A DNA stretch of 64,000 nucleotides from NCBI GenBank assembly GCA_027924645.1, contig BSBN01000809.1, positions 41,942,001 through 42,006,000 of the forward strand, read 5' to 3'. Below, piece by piece: positions 40,442-53,250 of the stretch (the first letter of the stretch is position 1; the number at the start of each line of letters is the position of its first letter). Source of the stretch: Cunninghamia lanceolata. Lineage: Eukaryota; Streptophyta; Pinopsida; Cupressales; Cupressaceae. The translations under genes and the position numbers were made by a program. The notes under the pieces were generated by a model. That model did not search any database. It was given only the letters and a program-made list of their open reading frames with translations, and was not told the DNA's origin.

Positions 40442-42235
40442 GGAGATATCCAAATAGAAGAAAACAACAACGCATCACCCAATGATGGTTTAGGGGTATA
40501 CATAGACCCTCTCCCAAACCACAATAATGCTTCATCATCCAACTCATCATCCTCCAACACCAATCCTAATAATTAATCCAACATCAACTACAACAACGTT
40601 CCACCTCCTTACGATAATGTAGTGGGTCATATTGATTTTGACTCCACTCATATCGCCTCTATCAAAATAAAAAAATAAAACCCCCAAATGTGTCGTTACC
40701 ACCTGACATGGGCGTGTAACCATCAAGGGACCACCCCCATCCTCCACCACTACCAATTTCAAGTATAATATCCTTGACCATCTTAGGAAAACACCCGCAC
40801 AAATTTCTATCTTGGAACTCCTTAAGACATCTACCATCCATCACGACATCCTTGACAAGGCTCTCCAAGAATCCCATGTCCCCACCGACATTCCACTCAT
40901 GCAGTTTCAAAATATGGTGGCCCAATTGTCCTCATTCTACCATCTCACTTTTAGCCAATCTGACATGACACCTATCGACCCCATCCATAATAAAGCACTC
41001 CATATAGAAGTTCAAATTGCCAATCACAAAGTCAAGAGAGTCCTCTTGGATAATGTATCCAATTTGAACATATGTACATTATAATTCATAAAACTTTTGG
41101 GGTATTTAGCAGATGACCTAAAACCTTTGGTCATCTCCATCAAAGCATATGACAACATGAAGCAAGAATCAAAAGGCACTATATGACTCCCTATCAAAGT
41201 GGCTCCCCTCACACTACCCACCCTATGTCACGTGGTTGATCTTGACCTCCCATACAATCTTCTCCTAGGCTGACCATGGTTGCATGCCATGCAAGTCGTC
41301 CCCTCCACCTATCACTAATATCTCAAGTTCTCCATAACAGTGTGGAAGTCACTATTCCCACCGATAAACAACCATTCGAGTATTGCAAAGTTTTGGAGGT
41401 TGTCTATGATAGACAATTTCGTTGCTCAAGTACCTAGGGGAAAATCTCAAAGACCCCTCATCCACCTCATCCACTTCATCTAATCCTTCATCCACTCAAT
41501 CTACTACATATGATCCATCGCATGCCCCTACCTCTTCATCTAGACCAGCCCCCCAAATATCCAAGGTCAAGATCATAGACAAAAGGTGTGGTGAATATGA
41601 GCTTCATAACGCCTTCCATGTGGGACAATTGCCTTTGTCCCCCCGCACCCATGGTCGTCACCTAAAGAAAAAAGGCTCAAGAATAGAAGTGCAAGATTGA
41701 TGACAAGATCCCCTTCATTCCAGCACAGGTCTCCAGAGATGAAGAATTCATTGAAGCATCCTTAAATGATTAGTTTTATCATGATGAAACCAGTCCACCT
41801 ACGATAGACCTTGAATACTTCCAACAAAAATATCTTGTACCATTTCAAATATGTACCAAAATGCCTTATCAGGGAAAAGGACTTGGCCTCAATGAATAGG
41901 GTGCTACTGAACCTATTCCAGTCGACCCTACATCCACCAAGCACTATGCTAAGTGCTTTGGTTTAGGATACACACCACCCACTGTGACAATCTATGGACC
42001 AGATAAAACTTCAGTAGATGTGGTCGAACCCTCTTCTACTATTAAAAACATTGCGTCAAGTGTCATCATAGCTACCTGCAAAGATCTCAATCTCTCATGT
42101 ATCTTCTTTGACAACGCCATCTTCCTCATCGACCTTCCCCTCATCCATCCTAATCTCATTGCTTGGGATTACCAAGGACCATCGCCTCTTAATACATTCC
42201 AAAATGACGAGGCTCTCTCTGCATTCCTATAACTC
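40442..42235 (+). pseudogene. protease and spacer region of element F
   Basis: Reads SILELLKTSTIHHDILDKAL and a retropepsin motif VLLDNVSNLNICTL, where Tat proteases have DNGS, so the Gly is replaced by Val. LLG*PWLHAM follows (stop where Arg is expected). A linker ORF at 41984-42232 reads YGPDKTSVDVVE. Several in-frame stops. Confidence 0.7.
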
Positions 42236-43171
42236 CACAACACCTCACAATATGACATATGCTTGAATGTCGATGGTTACTTTTGGGAAAAGGAAATCCT
42301 TAGTCCAAATAAAAATCAAATAATAGAAAACAATCCCCCAGTGAAAACCTCCCTGAGGCACTTTTAGACATAAAAGAGAAAAATAAAGATGTATCTCCCA
42401 GTGAAAACCTCTCTGAGGTGCTAGGAGACGAGGAATTCCGTCTTCCCCCCATACTTCCATATTGGCAAGAACATTCCACAATCTTGATCGAAGGCACACA
42501 AGAAATCAACTTGGAAACCCAAGAGCAACCTAAGATCACCTACCTCGTAGAGACTATTGCCATAAAATAAAAATCCAATCTTTTAGTCATACTCCATGAG
42601 GCACCAGATGTCTTTGCTTGGTCCTACGTAGATATGCTAGTTTAGATCCTTCCATGGTGGTCCATCATCTTGTGGTACATCCAGAAGCACAACCAGTTAA
42701 ACAAAAACTCCATAAGACACATCCTCAAGTCACCCTTCTTGTCAAAGAAGAATTGCAAAAACTAAAGGAGGTAGGCTTCATTCGCCCTATAGACTACCCT
42801 GAATGGATAGATCTAATATTGTTCCAATTGCTAAGAAACCTGGGAGCATCTGAGTCCATACAAATTTCTGAGATTTGAACAAGGCGTGTCCAAAATATGA
42901 CTTCCCACTTCCTAACATCGAAAACATTGTCGATTTGATAGTTGGTCATGGAATGCTCTCCCTCATGGATAGTTTCTCAGGTATAATCATATCAGAGTTA
43001 CCCTCGAAGACCAACATAAAATAGCTTTCACCTGCCCTTGGGGTACCTGTTATTGGCAAGTCATGCCTTTTGGTCTTAAGAATGCAGGGGCAACATATCA
43101 ACACGCCATGACAACCATTTTCCATGATATGCTCCACAAAGACATGGAAGACTATGTAGATGATGTCTTTG
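42236..43171 (+). pseudogene. reverse transcriptase 5' part of element F
   Basis: Pieces in several frames: FAWSY, HLVVHPEAQPVKQKLHKTHP, RVTLEDQHKIAFTCPWGTCY, then an open stretch VMPFGLKNAGATYQHAMTTI and MEDYVDDVFV. The LTR of element B begins immediately after the catalytic YVDD. Confidence 0.82.
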
Positions 43172-43990
43172 TGATGCAAGAGCATCCCTGGTTCAAAAGC
43201 AATCTTGCATCAACCAAAACATTTACATTTCAGTTCTTTCATTTTCCAATTCAGTTCAGGCAGTTCAGTTAGAAGCAGTTTCATCTTGTGGTCTAGTTTT
43301 GGCATTTCACATCTTGCGGATCTAGACTTAGAATCTACATTCACTCATCTACATCATATCAAGAATTCAAAGAATTTGGATCAGTTACCGGAAAGTTATC
43401 ACTATCAAAAGATCCTCTATTTTCTCAGTGCAGAGCTTTCTGACAGTCATGAACAATCAGCTGAAGGAGAAGGTTTGTGAGCATTGACTGACTTGCGGAT
43501 CCTAATGATGCATTCCATAAGGTTCCTTGGTTCGTCACCGACCTTCCTCATAGGTCCACACTTCCTTGTATCTGTTGGAGAAGGATTTTTCAAGATGATA
43601 GGTCTGACCTATCCAAGAACACATGTTACACCTCTTCATCAGGATTTTGAACCTCTTGTGGCCGACGCAGAGGAATCTATTGGTCCGAACATGATATATA
43701 TTGATGTAATAGATCCTTAGGAAAGTAGTTATTCACATAAGAAAGGTCAAATAGTTTAGATTTTGTGCGAAGGAGCTTCAAAGCTTTATCTTGCACATGT
43801 ACGCAATCAGACCTTTGAGCCCTAGTTGTAAGCCTGCATATTGTCGGTAAATCTCTATTTTGAATTCTATGATATATTGAATGACTGAATCTACATTTGC
43901 TTCATTTCTTTGAGTTGTTTCCGTTGTGTTTACTCTTGTTGCATGATCCGGACTGTTCATTCTGTGAACCCTCCTGCCGTGACTGCACCA
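43172..43990 (+). repeat. 5' LTR of element B (819 bp)
   Basis: TGATGCAAGAGCATCCC to GTGACTGCACCA. Direct repeat of 52396-53229. Confidence 0.9.
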
Positions 43991-43992
43991 AG

Positions 43993-44006
43993 TGGTATCA
44001 GAGCGG
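43993..44006 (+). other. primer-binding site of element B
   Basis: TGGTATCAGAGCGG two bases after the 5' LTR; initiator tRNA-Met type. Confidence 0.85.
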
Positions 44007-44211
44007 AAGTTTAATTCTTTGGAGCGAATTGGTGAAGGGAATTCCGTAAGATCTTGTTGTGGACAGATTGTCGATTTGAGGCAGGTTACTTGTGCGTAAC
44101 CGATTACCGATTGAGAGGCAGTTGTCTCTTGTAGCTCGATCACCGAACCTGAGGCAATTTGCACTTGATCCTAGGAAGATGCCACTGCAAAGAGTTCCTC
44201 CTATTGGTACA

Positions 44212-45302
44212 ATGGCTAATAGAATGGATGAGATGATGGAATTGATGAGAACAATGCAAATTCGTTTGGATGTTGTTGAAGAAGATAGGCAAAGAGGATT
44301 GACATTGAGACCTAATACTGAAAGTGATGATGAGGAAGAATTTCACTCTATGGAACATACTGGCAAAACCCTAGAAGGTGATGAAGAAGAAGAATCATAC
44401 CAGATAAAGATGTTGTGAGCTATTTCAAATATTGGAAAGAGACCTAGAGTTGATGTGCCGAACTATACTGGTAATCTGAACCCTGAAGAATTGATTGATT
44501 GGATAAATGATATGGAAGAATACTTTGAATATGAAGAAATTGAATATCCGAAGAAGGTGAAATTTGTAAAGACAAAGTTGAAGGGACATGCTACTATATG
44601 GTGGAAAGAAGTACAGTTGGAAAGAAATAGAAGGGGAAAAGAAAAGACTACAAAGTGGGACTGGATGGTGACAAAGTTGAAGAATCAATTTATAACTGTT
44701 GACTATGAGTTGAAATTGTTGAAAAGATTGCAAAACTTGAGACAAAAGGAGAAATCTATGAAGGAATGCACTAAGGAATTTCATAAGATGATCATAAGGA
44801 CAGGACACAGTGAAGCAAACAAGGAGAAAGTGGCTAGATACATCAATGGACTGAGATTGAACATTCAAGAAGAACTAAGCTTAGTAAGGATAACATCTTT
44901 GGAGGAAGCATATCAGTTTGCCCTGAGAGAAGCTGAACAAAATACTTGATCAGAGACAGAGAAGCAAAGGAGGTAAATTTCAAAGAAGTAGAACATTTTT
45001 CGGATATGATAGATCATTTGTGGAGCAGAACAAGTTTGACAGCCCATTTAAGGAGGATAGAGATAACAATGCTTACCGGAGAGATGATAGAAATTTTTAC
45101 TAGAGAGGAAATCCTAGTGCTTACTGGAATGAAGGATATAGAAGAGAAGCAAGAGGATTTGATAAGAGAACATTTAGAGGTACATGTTTCAAGTGTGGAG
45201 GTGAAGAACATAGAGCATTTGAATGTCATCAGGATAGTTCAAGTAAGAGGACAGAAAACAGTGGGAGAGCAGCCTATGTTGAAGAAGAACCTGTTGAATT
45301 AA
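44212..45302 (+). pseudogene. gag of element B
   Basis: Likely start at MANRMDEMMELMRTMQIRLD. The core block VPNYTGNLNPEELIDWINDM and the following ATIWWKEVQLERNRRGKEKT region are open from 44455 to 44949. Downstream the frame shifts and a knuckle GTCFKCGGEEHRAFECHQD is readable near 45180-45235. TGA at 44416 and 44947. Confidence 0.85.
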
Positions 45303-45875
45303 GTGACCCCTATTCAGTTGGCAAACCTGAGAAAGGAGAATCATTGGTGATGAGAAGAGCCTTATTTTAAGTGGAGACAGATGAGGAAGCTTCGTAGAGG
45401 AAAAGTCTGTTTAGAACCAAATGCAAATCAGGAGGTAAGTGTTGTAAAGTTGTGATTAATAGTGGAAGTTCAGATAACCTAGTTTCAGAGGAGATGGTGA
45501 CTAAGCTGAAGTTGGAAAGGTTGAAACACCCTAAGCCCTATCAAATAGCATGGATTTAGGATGATCATAAGGTACTGGCGAGTGAACAATATTTGGTGAA
45601 ATTTCATATTGGATCTTATCATGATGAAGTCTTGTGTGATATTATGCTTATGGATGTTTGTCATATCTTGTTGGGTAGACCTTGGCAATATGATAGAAAA
45701 GCTATACATGATGGGAGAAAGAATACATATACTATAACAACAAATGGAAAGAGAATTACTTTGATTCCTTTATAGGATGATCCTAAGAGTGAAGTGTGTG
45801 GGAATGATAGAATCTATTTGGTAGATGGAAGAAAATTTCTGGATGGTTTGAGACATGAGAATATGTGTTATGCCT
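45303..45875 (+). pseudogene. protease region of element B
   Basis: Reads CKSGGKCCKVVINSGSSDNL (element D has IDNGSTDNL, so Asp appears replaced by Asn), HPKPYQIAWI*DDHKVL with TAG where D has Gln, and MLMDVCHILLGRPWQYDRKA. The reading ends MCYAL at the insertion and resumes at 49900 with ISKKPKTL. Confidence 0.82.
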
Positions 45876-48800
45876 TGTAATGCCCCAAGCTTTCACATAG
45901 GACATTAGCCAAACAAACACCGAACCAACAAATTTTTTGCATTTGCAAGTGTAACATTTACATGTCGCATTGCACTCACACACACACATGAGGTGTTGCA
46001 ACATGTACAAAACACCTAAAAAACATCACCATTGCACAATGCAAGGTGGCACAAGCGGAAGACTTCACCCATCATGTGACAACTCACCACGATGACCAAG
46101 AGAGAGGTGTATCTCACTCCATGATGAGGATCAGATACATGTCCATGACATCGCTCCCTCGCGAACACATGGAGTAGGATGAGGATGACATCCACCTCAG
46201 TTTATTCCATGATGACACAAGACATCCCATACACAAGGGTAACATTCACCCATGGGATAGTCCAACTAGGAGGTACGATTCCTCAACCAACTAGAATGGT
46301 CACTAGTCAAACTCATGTAAAGGCACACATCCCAATGCAAAGGAGGGAATAATCCAATAGTGTATATCGCATAATGGAAATGACATGAAAACACCTACGA
46401 GGCTAAAAACAATAATCAATACCAAAAATGATTCATTTTAACCAAAAACATTAAGCTATCGAACTAATCATGTCCACATGTCAAAAAGGACAAAAGCGAT
46501 ACAAAAGGTTATGCATGTTCAACACCAATGTCGACACATGTCAAAAGAAAAGATAGGATCCTCACCACCTATGTGGGATGAATACGATCCAACACAAACA
46601 TATCCATAAACATCAAATACAACATCAAATAACTGAGTCTAAACATGCTAACATAGCTAGATTCTAACATGTAAAATCTATCAAAACATGCCAACATCCT
46701 CACAAACTGAGGTGTGGAAAAATACAAGACGATATCCAATAATTACAATATTCGAAGGGCTTCATCCTAAACATAGATCAATCATAGCCAACATCATAAA
46801 TCAACTCAAAGCACTAATTACATCTTATTACAAGGGTCTCAAATGACCTACATTATAAAGGTTACAATAATCAATAATGATAAAATACAACTGCATAAAC
46901 CACCCAAAACCAACATGCTCTCCAAGGTGCAACAAGGCACAAAGCACAAGGTAAACCACCTACAAAAAGATCAAGGAATCCATCCAGCACTTGAAGATCA
47001 TCATGAAGGACCAATGGGGAAATGTTGCTCACCTCCCAACCATATTGCCATCGTCGAGTGCAATAGATGTCTACACAACTCCAGGCAAGCCCCGAGCTAT
47101 GGAGAAGGTGATCATGGCAAACCCGCTAAAAGCATCTCACACATCCAAGGTATACAAGCAACATATGGAATACACGCCAATCAATGCACACAACACACAT
47201 GACACAACTGCCAATACAATGCATATAAACAACACATGGTACAACTACCATCCAATTGCATTCAAGTAACATATGGCACACTTGCCAAAACATAATAGAA
47301 TGACATAACAACATTCAAGCATAAGGGAAATAATCACCTTCAATGCACACCAAATGACGCATAAATCATAATCCATCATAGACACATACAAGCATGAATC
47401 AGGCATCACAATGCACATACAATCACATGGTAAACATCACACGTCGAGTTAAACTCCAATGGTGGAAGAAGGAAGAGAGACCTAGGTAGTTAGGACAAGG
47501 ATTGTCAAACAAGGGCAATACTCACCTCGCGGTAGAACATGAGAGCATAACCTCCTCATAGCAACTGGACACTACACCAAAGATTGCTCTTTACACCCAA
47601 ACCCAAGCAAGGCAGACACTTCACTAGCACATGTAGTTTGGTGTAGATGATCTTATTATTAAATTTTATTACCCAATGTGTTTAAATGTTATTCTTGATT
47701 AAAACTTCCATTCAATAAATTCCAACGACCTCTTTGGGTTGTGGTACACGATGGAAGCCACTCCTTTCCTACCCCTAGACCTCTTCCTAAACACCCATAG
47801 CACCAATTTGACCGGCATGGCACGGATTTCAAGGTGACAAAATCATAATTTTGACAAAAAAACACAACATATTCTCAAAAGATGCAAAATACCATTCTAA
47901 TTGGGAGACAACTCATCCCACAAACTAAAACATCAAGGAAATGCATACAAAGCAATTTTCAGGTTTTCAAAAACAGAGAAATAAGTGGCACAGATTTTAA
48001 TGCACCAAAATGTCTCAAAAAATAACATAGTCTCACAAGATGCAGAATCACATAATATGAAGGAGTCAACTCATCCCTCAAAGCAAATCATAAAGGAAAT
48101 GCATAGAATTTAGTTTTCATGTTTTCTAAAAGTGCAAAATAACCATAAGGCCCTAAAAACTCCATTGGAGCTCTCTTTGGCACCTTGACCAAAGTTTGAC
48201 CAATTTTCTAACTTTTGTTTTTCAATAGCTATGGATGACCTGACAACTACCCATTATAGATAACATGCCCAACAACCAATATATGCAATAAAAATGAGTT
48301 GGGGATTTCCACAGAAATTTTGTTAGGGTTTTGTCTATATTTTCATGTTTCTAAAAATGAAAATACATAAAAATAAAAGCATTCACAGCTGAAATAAATT
48401 TTCTAAGCTTCCTACAACTAAGCAAAGCCATCTTCAACCATTCTATATGGTGTGGCATGAAGGAAACAAAATAAAACAATTTAAATGAGAATATCAGAGA
48501 AACTTACCTTCCAATACAAGCAAAATCCAAGGAAAAGAATGAGGTTGAATGTCAAATTCAATCCACACACAACAAGCAAACACCAAGCTCTTGAATCCAA
48601 TCCAAACTCCAAGCAATTCCAAGCAAAACTCTCTTCCAAGCAATTAGATGTCCATTTTTTAAAATGAGGGTTTCAAACAAAGGAGAGCAAATTTTGGAGA
48701 GAAAAAGAATAATGAAAAATACATGTCTTTTTCCTTGTATTCCTCCAAAAACACTATTCCTTTTTTGGTAATAAATTAATCCTTTTAGTGATTTAATCAA

Positions 48801-49899
48801 TCAATTCAAAATTATAGCCTTTGCACAACTAAAACCTTTAATTCAACAGTTAAATAATTGAATGTCTTTTTTGCAAATCAAATAGGCATTTCAAATAACA
48901 CATTAATAAACCCTTTTTCACTTAAAACACCCAAATAATTCACTCAAATAGATAGGGAAATAGTTAGTCGAATGAACTCAACTATTTCAAACAGGTTATT
49001 GCCATTTAACTCAATCTCATTCTGAAAAGTACAAACATGCCATACTAGGCATTTAGTTTCCTCATTTAATGCAATTTCTACCTTTTTACGAAAAAATATC
49101 AAATTTTAGAATTAAACTGAAATCACTCAAATTTGTTCCACAAGCATATAATGATGCAACAAACATTTTCGCTAAAGCAAAAATAGCAATTTCCAAATTA
49201 AAATCATTAATTTAATCTGAAAACACGGAAAACATGCTTTTCGAAACATTTTAAAATAAAGTGCAAGAATGCTAAGGAAACACATGCAAATGATACCAAA
49301 CACACATCACGAGTTTCCACAACACAAGGATAAGGGTGAGATGGCTTAATGTCCCATGTCAACCTTCTCCACATTTCCCACATTAGTTAACACTTGTAAT
49401 TACCTGCACACTCAAGTAAACTATCAGGCATACCGGCTCCATATATAAAATAGTCAAAACACATCATAATACCCAACGTGGCGTAATATTGCATAAGCAT
49501 CATAAACATGGGTCGACAATCAATCAACATCATAAAATCATATATGCATAAATCAACTAACACAATCATACTGAAAACATCACATCCATCCAACATATTA
49601 CACAATTGAAAACAATGAAGCTAAAGCACTACAATAATCTAACACACATAAACACAACGTATGCAATCCATAATGCATAGTTGGAAAGCCAAATAATAAA
49701 GCAAAACGTCATTTGAAAGACCTCAATGGTCATGTAGAATACACCCTCAGAACCCCTCGATGGCACCATAGACCTCATCAACAAGCTCGATGCAATGCAT
49801 CAAAGCATAATAATCACATAATACAATGATAAACACTCAGAACAACATATAACACATGAATCAAAAGCACATAAGGCACACACTAGGGTGGGGATTACA
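45876..49899. mobile_element. 4.0 kb solo-LTR-like insertion in element B, TSD TGCCT
   Basis: Begins TGTAATGCCCC and ends GGGGATTACA, with exact TGCCT duplications (45871-45875, 49900-49904). Removing it restores element B's frame (CYAL/ISKK). No internal direct repeat, PBS, PPT or pol domain was found, so it is read as a very long solo LTR or a large non-coding LTR derivative. The interior is A/C-rich on the plus strand; the short open frames look random. Confidence 0.78.
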
Positions 49900-49904
49900 T
49901 GCCT

Positions 49905-50487
49905 TGATTTCTAAGAAGCCTAAAACATTGAAGAAGGAGACTGAAGAATCACAACCGGAGGAGAGAAGATTGCTTTTAAGACAAATGAAGGATTGTATGA
50001 GTAGTTAGTGATGCCTTTTGGACTGACAAATGCACCGAGTACTTTCATGAGGTTGATGAATGAAGTCTTGAAGAAATTCTTAGGTAAGTTTGTGATTGTT
50101 TACTTGGATGATATTCTGATTTTCAGTAAGACAAAAGAAGAACATTTGTCGCATATTAGACAAGTTTTGCAGAGGTTGAGAGAAGAGAAATTGCTGATAA
50201 ACCTTAAGAAGTGTAGTTTCATGAAAGAAGAGTTGGTATATTTGGGATTTGTAATTTCTATGGAAGGATTGAAGATGGACCCTGAGAAAGTGCGAGCAAT
50301 TGTTGAATGGCCTACACCAGAGAGCATTGGAGAGGTTAGATCATTTCATGGATTGACTAGTTTCTACCAGAAGTTCATAAAAAATTTTAGTTCAGTTTGT
50401 AACCCTATGACAGAGACAATGAGAGGTGACAGAAAATATTTCAAGTGGACATCAGGAGCAGATAAAAGTTTTGAGTTGTTGAAGTAG
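49905..50487 (+). pseudogene. reverse transcriptase 3' part of element B
   Basis: After KKPKTLKKETEESQPEE the sequence jumps straight to FKTNEGLYE-like codons, so RT motifs before that point are deleted. An open frame from 50008 has [40 protein letters not shown] and [16 protein letters not shown]. It ends with TAG at 50485 (LLK*KVIE, Gln expected). Confidence 0.9.
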
Positions 50488-50934
50488 AAGGTGATAGAGC
50501 ATCTTGTTTTGGCATTACTGGATTTCAATAAGGTATTTCAAGTTGATTGTGATGCAAGTGGAAATGCAATTGGAGCAGTGTTAAGTCAAGAAGGTAGACC
50601 TGTAGCTTATTTCAGTGAGAAGTTGAATGATGCAAGGAGAAGATATTTAGTTTATGATCAGGAGTTCTATGCCATAATTCAAGCTTTGAAGAAGTGGAGA
50701 CATTATTTGTTACCTAAGGAGTTTGTTTTGTATATAGATCATCAAGCTTTGCAGTATTTGAATAGTCATGGTAAGTTGAATCAAAGACATATGAGATGGG
50801 TAGAGTTCATGCAAAGTTATATGTTTGTGTTGAAGGATAGGAGTGGAAAATCAAACAAAGTTGCTGATGCATTGAGTAGAAGAAGAAATTTGTTGACAGA
50901 AATGAGAGTTGAAGTGTTGGGTTTGATGAATTGA
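50488..50934 (+). pseudogene. RNase H of element B
   Basis: Open 147-codon stretch with VDCDASGNAIGAVLSQEGRP, YLVYDQEFYAIIQALKKWRH, YIDHQALQYLNSHGKLNQRH and SNKVADALSRR. Confidence 0.9.
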
Positions 50935-52205
50935 AGAACATGTATGAGGGAGACACTAATTTTGCAAAACCTTGGAAAGCATGTAAAGAACCTGTTGTGA
51001 CCGATAGGAGTAAGTGGTTGGACTATTTCATTCAAGAAGATATGTTGTTTAGAGGAAATCAGTTGTGCATACCTAGAAGTTCAATGAGAGACAATTTGAT
51101 CAAGGAGAAGCATAGTGGTGGATTAGCAGGACATTTTGGTATTGATAAGACAGTGGCTTTGGTGAGTGCAAATTACTTTTGGCCTCAGATACATAAGGAT
51201 GTTCAGAGATTTGTGCAGAGTTGTAGAGTTTGTCAAGTTGCAAAAGGGAGTAGCCAGAATACTGGATTGTATAAACCTTTGACAGTACCAGAGAGACCTT
51301 GGGAAGACATAATCATGGATTTTGTAATGGGATTACCTAAGACACAGAGGGGACATGATTCAATATTTGTAGTGGTTGACAAATTTTCAAAGATGGCTCA
51401 TTTCATACTGTGTAAGAAGACAACTGATGCAGTGCATGTAGCTGACCTATTTTTCAAGGAGATTCTGAGATTGCATGGATTTCCTAAGAGTATAGTTTCA
51501 GACAGAGATACAAAGTTTGTTGGATACTTTTGGAACACTTTGGAAGAAGATGAAGACAAATTTGAAGTTCAGTTCAACTTTTCATCCATAGACAGATGGA
51601 CAAACAGAAGTAGTGAATAGGAGTTTGGGAAACTTGTTGAGATGTTTGGTTGGAGAAAAGACCAAAAGTTAGGATTTGATTCTTTCACAAGCATAGTTTG
51701 CATACAAAATTCAATAAATAGGAGTACCAGAAGAACACCTTTTGAGATTGTTATCGGAGTGAATCCTAGAGGAGTTGCAGAACTAAGAAACATCAGTACA
51801 GATGAAAAGAGAAGTGCAGAAGCAGAAGAATTTGCAGATCATATGAAGATAGTGTATAATCAGGTAAAGAAGCATTTGGAGGATATGAACAGTAAGTACA
51901 AAGAGAAGGCAAATGAGAAGAGAAGACATAAGGAATTTGAAGTTGGAGATGAAGTGATGGTATACTTGAGAAAAGAAAGATTTCCAGTTGGAAAATATAA
52001 CAAGTTGAAGATGAAGAAGTTTGGACCTTGTAAGATACTCAAAAAATTTGATTTAGGAAATGCATATGAGTTAGAGCTACCAGAGAAATTGGGTATATCA
52101 TATATTTTCAACATTGCAGATCTTTATCAGTATCATGAAGTAGAGTTCAGTGACAACATGGAAGAAGGCTCAAAGAAGCAGTTACCACACAAAGTACTAG
52201 AGTAG
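50931..52205 (+). pseudogene. integrase of element B
   Basis: The zinc finger ([24 protein letters not shown]), core (DFVMGLPKTQRGHDSIFVVV, IVSDRDTKFVGYF) and, after frameshifts near 51545-51640, the C-terminal part ([36 protein letters not shown]). Two long open blocks (50931-51620 and 51642-52205). Confidence 0.9.
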
Positions 52206-52363
52206 ATAGAAAACATTTTGGACAACAGAGTTGGGCGTAGCACCAAAGGAAGACAATACAAAGAATATCTTGTGAAGTTGAAAGGCAGACCAGAAGAAGA
52301 TTCATCATGGATATCTTAGGATGAGGTGGACCGTCTTGGTTCTCCCCTAGCCCCAACAAAGTG
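52206..52363 (+). pseudogene. chromodomain-like tail of element B
   Basis: Reads IENILDNRVGRSTKGRQYKE and YLVKLKGRPEEDSSWIS*DEVDRL, with TAG stops at both ends of the block. The YLVKLKG-EDSSWI pattern is that of a retroelement chromodomain. Confidence 0.7.
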
Positions 52364-52395
52364 AGGGACTCACTTTTTCAATAACCCCAGATGTT

Positions 52396-53229
52396 TGATT
52401 CAAGAGCATCCCTAGTTCAAAAGCAATCTTGCATCAACCAAAACATTTACATTTTAATTTGTTTGCATTTCAGTTCTTTCATTTTCCAATTCAGTTCAGG
52501 CAGTTCAGTTAGAAGCAGTTTCATCTTGTGGTCTGGTTTTGGCATTTCATATCTTGCAGATCTGGACTTAGCATCTACATTCACTCATCTACATCAAATC
52601 AAGAATTCAGAGAATTTGGATTAGTTACTGGAAAGTTATTGTCATCAGAAGATCCTCTATTTTCTCAGTGCAGAGCTTTCTGATAGTCATGAACAATCAA
52701 TTGAAGGAGAAGGTTTGTGAGCATTGGCCGACTTGCGGATCCTAAAGATGCATTCCGCAAGGTTCCTTGGTTTGTGTCTAACCTTCCTTGTAGGTCCACA
52801 CTTCCTTGTATCTGTTGGAGAGGATTTTTCAAGTTGATAGGTCTAACCTATCCAAAAACACGTGTTACACCTCTTCATTGGGATTCTGAACCGCTTGTGG
52901 CCAATGCGGAGGAATCTGTTTGTCCAAAAATGATATATATTGATGTAATAGATCCTTAGGAAAGTAGCTATTCACATAAGAAAGGTCGAATAGTTTAGAT
53001 TTTGTGCGAAGGAGCTTTAAAGCTTTATCTTGCGCGTGTACGTAATCATGCCTTTGAGCCCTAGTTGTAAGTCTGCATATTGCCAACGGATCTCTATTTT
53101 GAATTCTATGATATACTGAATGACCGAATCTGCATTTGCTTCATTTCTTTGAGTTGTTTCCATTGTGTTTACTCTTGTTGCACGGTCCAGACTATTCATT
53201 TTGTGAATCCTCCTACCGTGACTGCACCA
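52396..53229 (+). repeat. 3' LTR of element B (834 bp)
   Basis: TGATTCAAGAGCATCCC to GTGACTGCACCA. Contains ATTTTAATTTGTTTGC-type extra bases near 52455 absent from the 5' copy. Confidence 0.9.
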
Positions 53230-53250
53230 CTTTAGAAAATCAAGACATGC
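53230..53250 (+). other. 21-nt remnant of element F between B and D
   Basis: Starts with the second TSD copy (CTTTA) and reads FRKSRH, matching the expected continuation (VKSR) of the RT interrupted at 43171. Then element D begins abruptly. Confidence 0.55.

Larger units (their letters stand above)
34608..43171 (+). mobile_element. Tat/Ogre-type Ty3/gypsy element (element F), 5' part
   Basis: Starts with a TGTAGACACC LTR, has a TGGCACACCCGGTGGGAC primer-binding region unlike the Met-type PBS of the other elements, a 2.6 kb non-coding leader, gag, protease and RT pieces. It is cut at 43171 inside the RT YVDD block by element B. A 21-nt continuation (53230-53250) survives beyond B. The rest is lost. 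Stops are mostly TGA or TAG where Arg (CGA) or Gln (CAG) is expected. Confidence 0.82.
43172..53229 (+). mobile_element. chromovirus-like Ty3/gypsy element (element B), inserted in F and carrying a nested insertion
   Basis: LTRs at 43172-43990 and 52396-53229 (about 6% different by eye, one 15-bp indel); PBS TGGTATCAGAGCGG at 43993. Flanks CTTTG and CTTTA are the TSD with one change. The internal part has gag, protease, RT, RNase H, integrase and a chromodomain-like tail, interrupted by a 4.0 kb insertion (45876-49899). About 0.5 kb of the RT 5' part is deleted compared with element D. Confidence 0.9.

Noticed and set aside
46843..47269. Open frames of 119 and 92 codons inside the 4 kb insertion
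   Set aside because: His/Thr/Asn-rich chance frames in A/C-rich repeat sequence with no domain.
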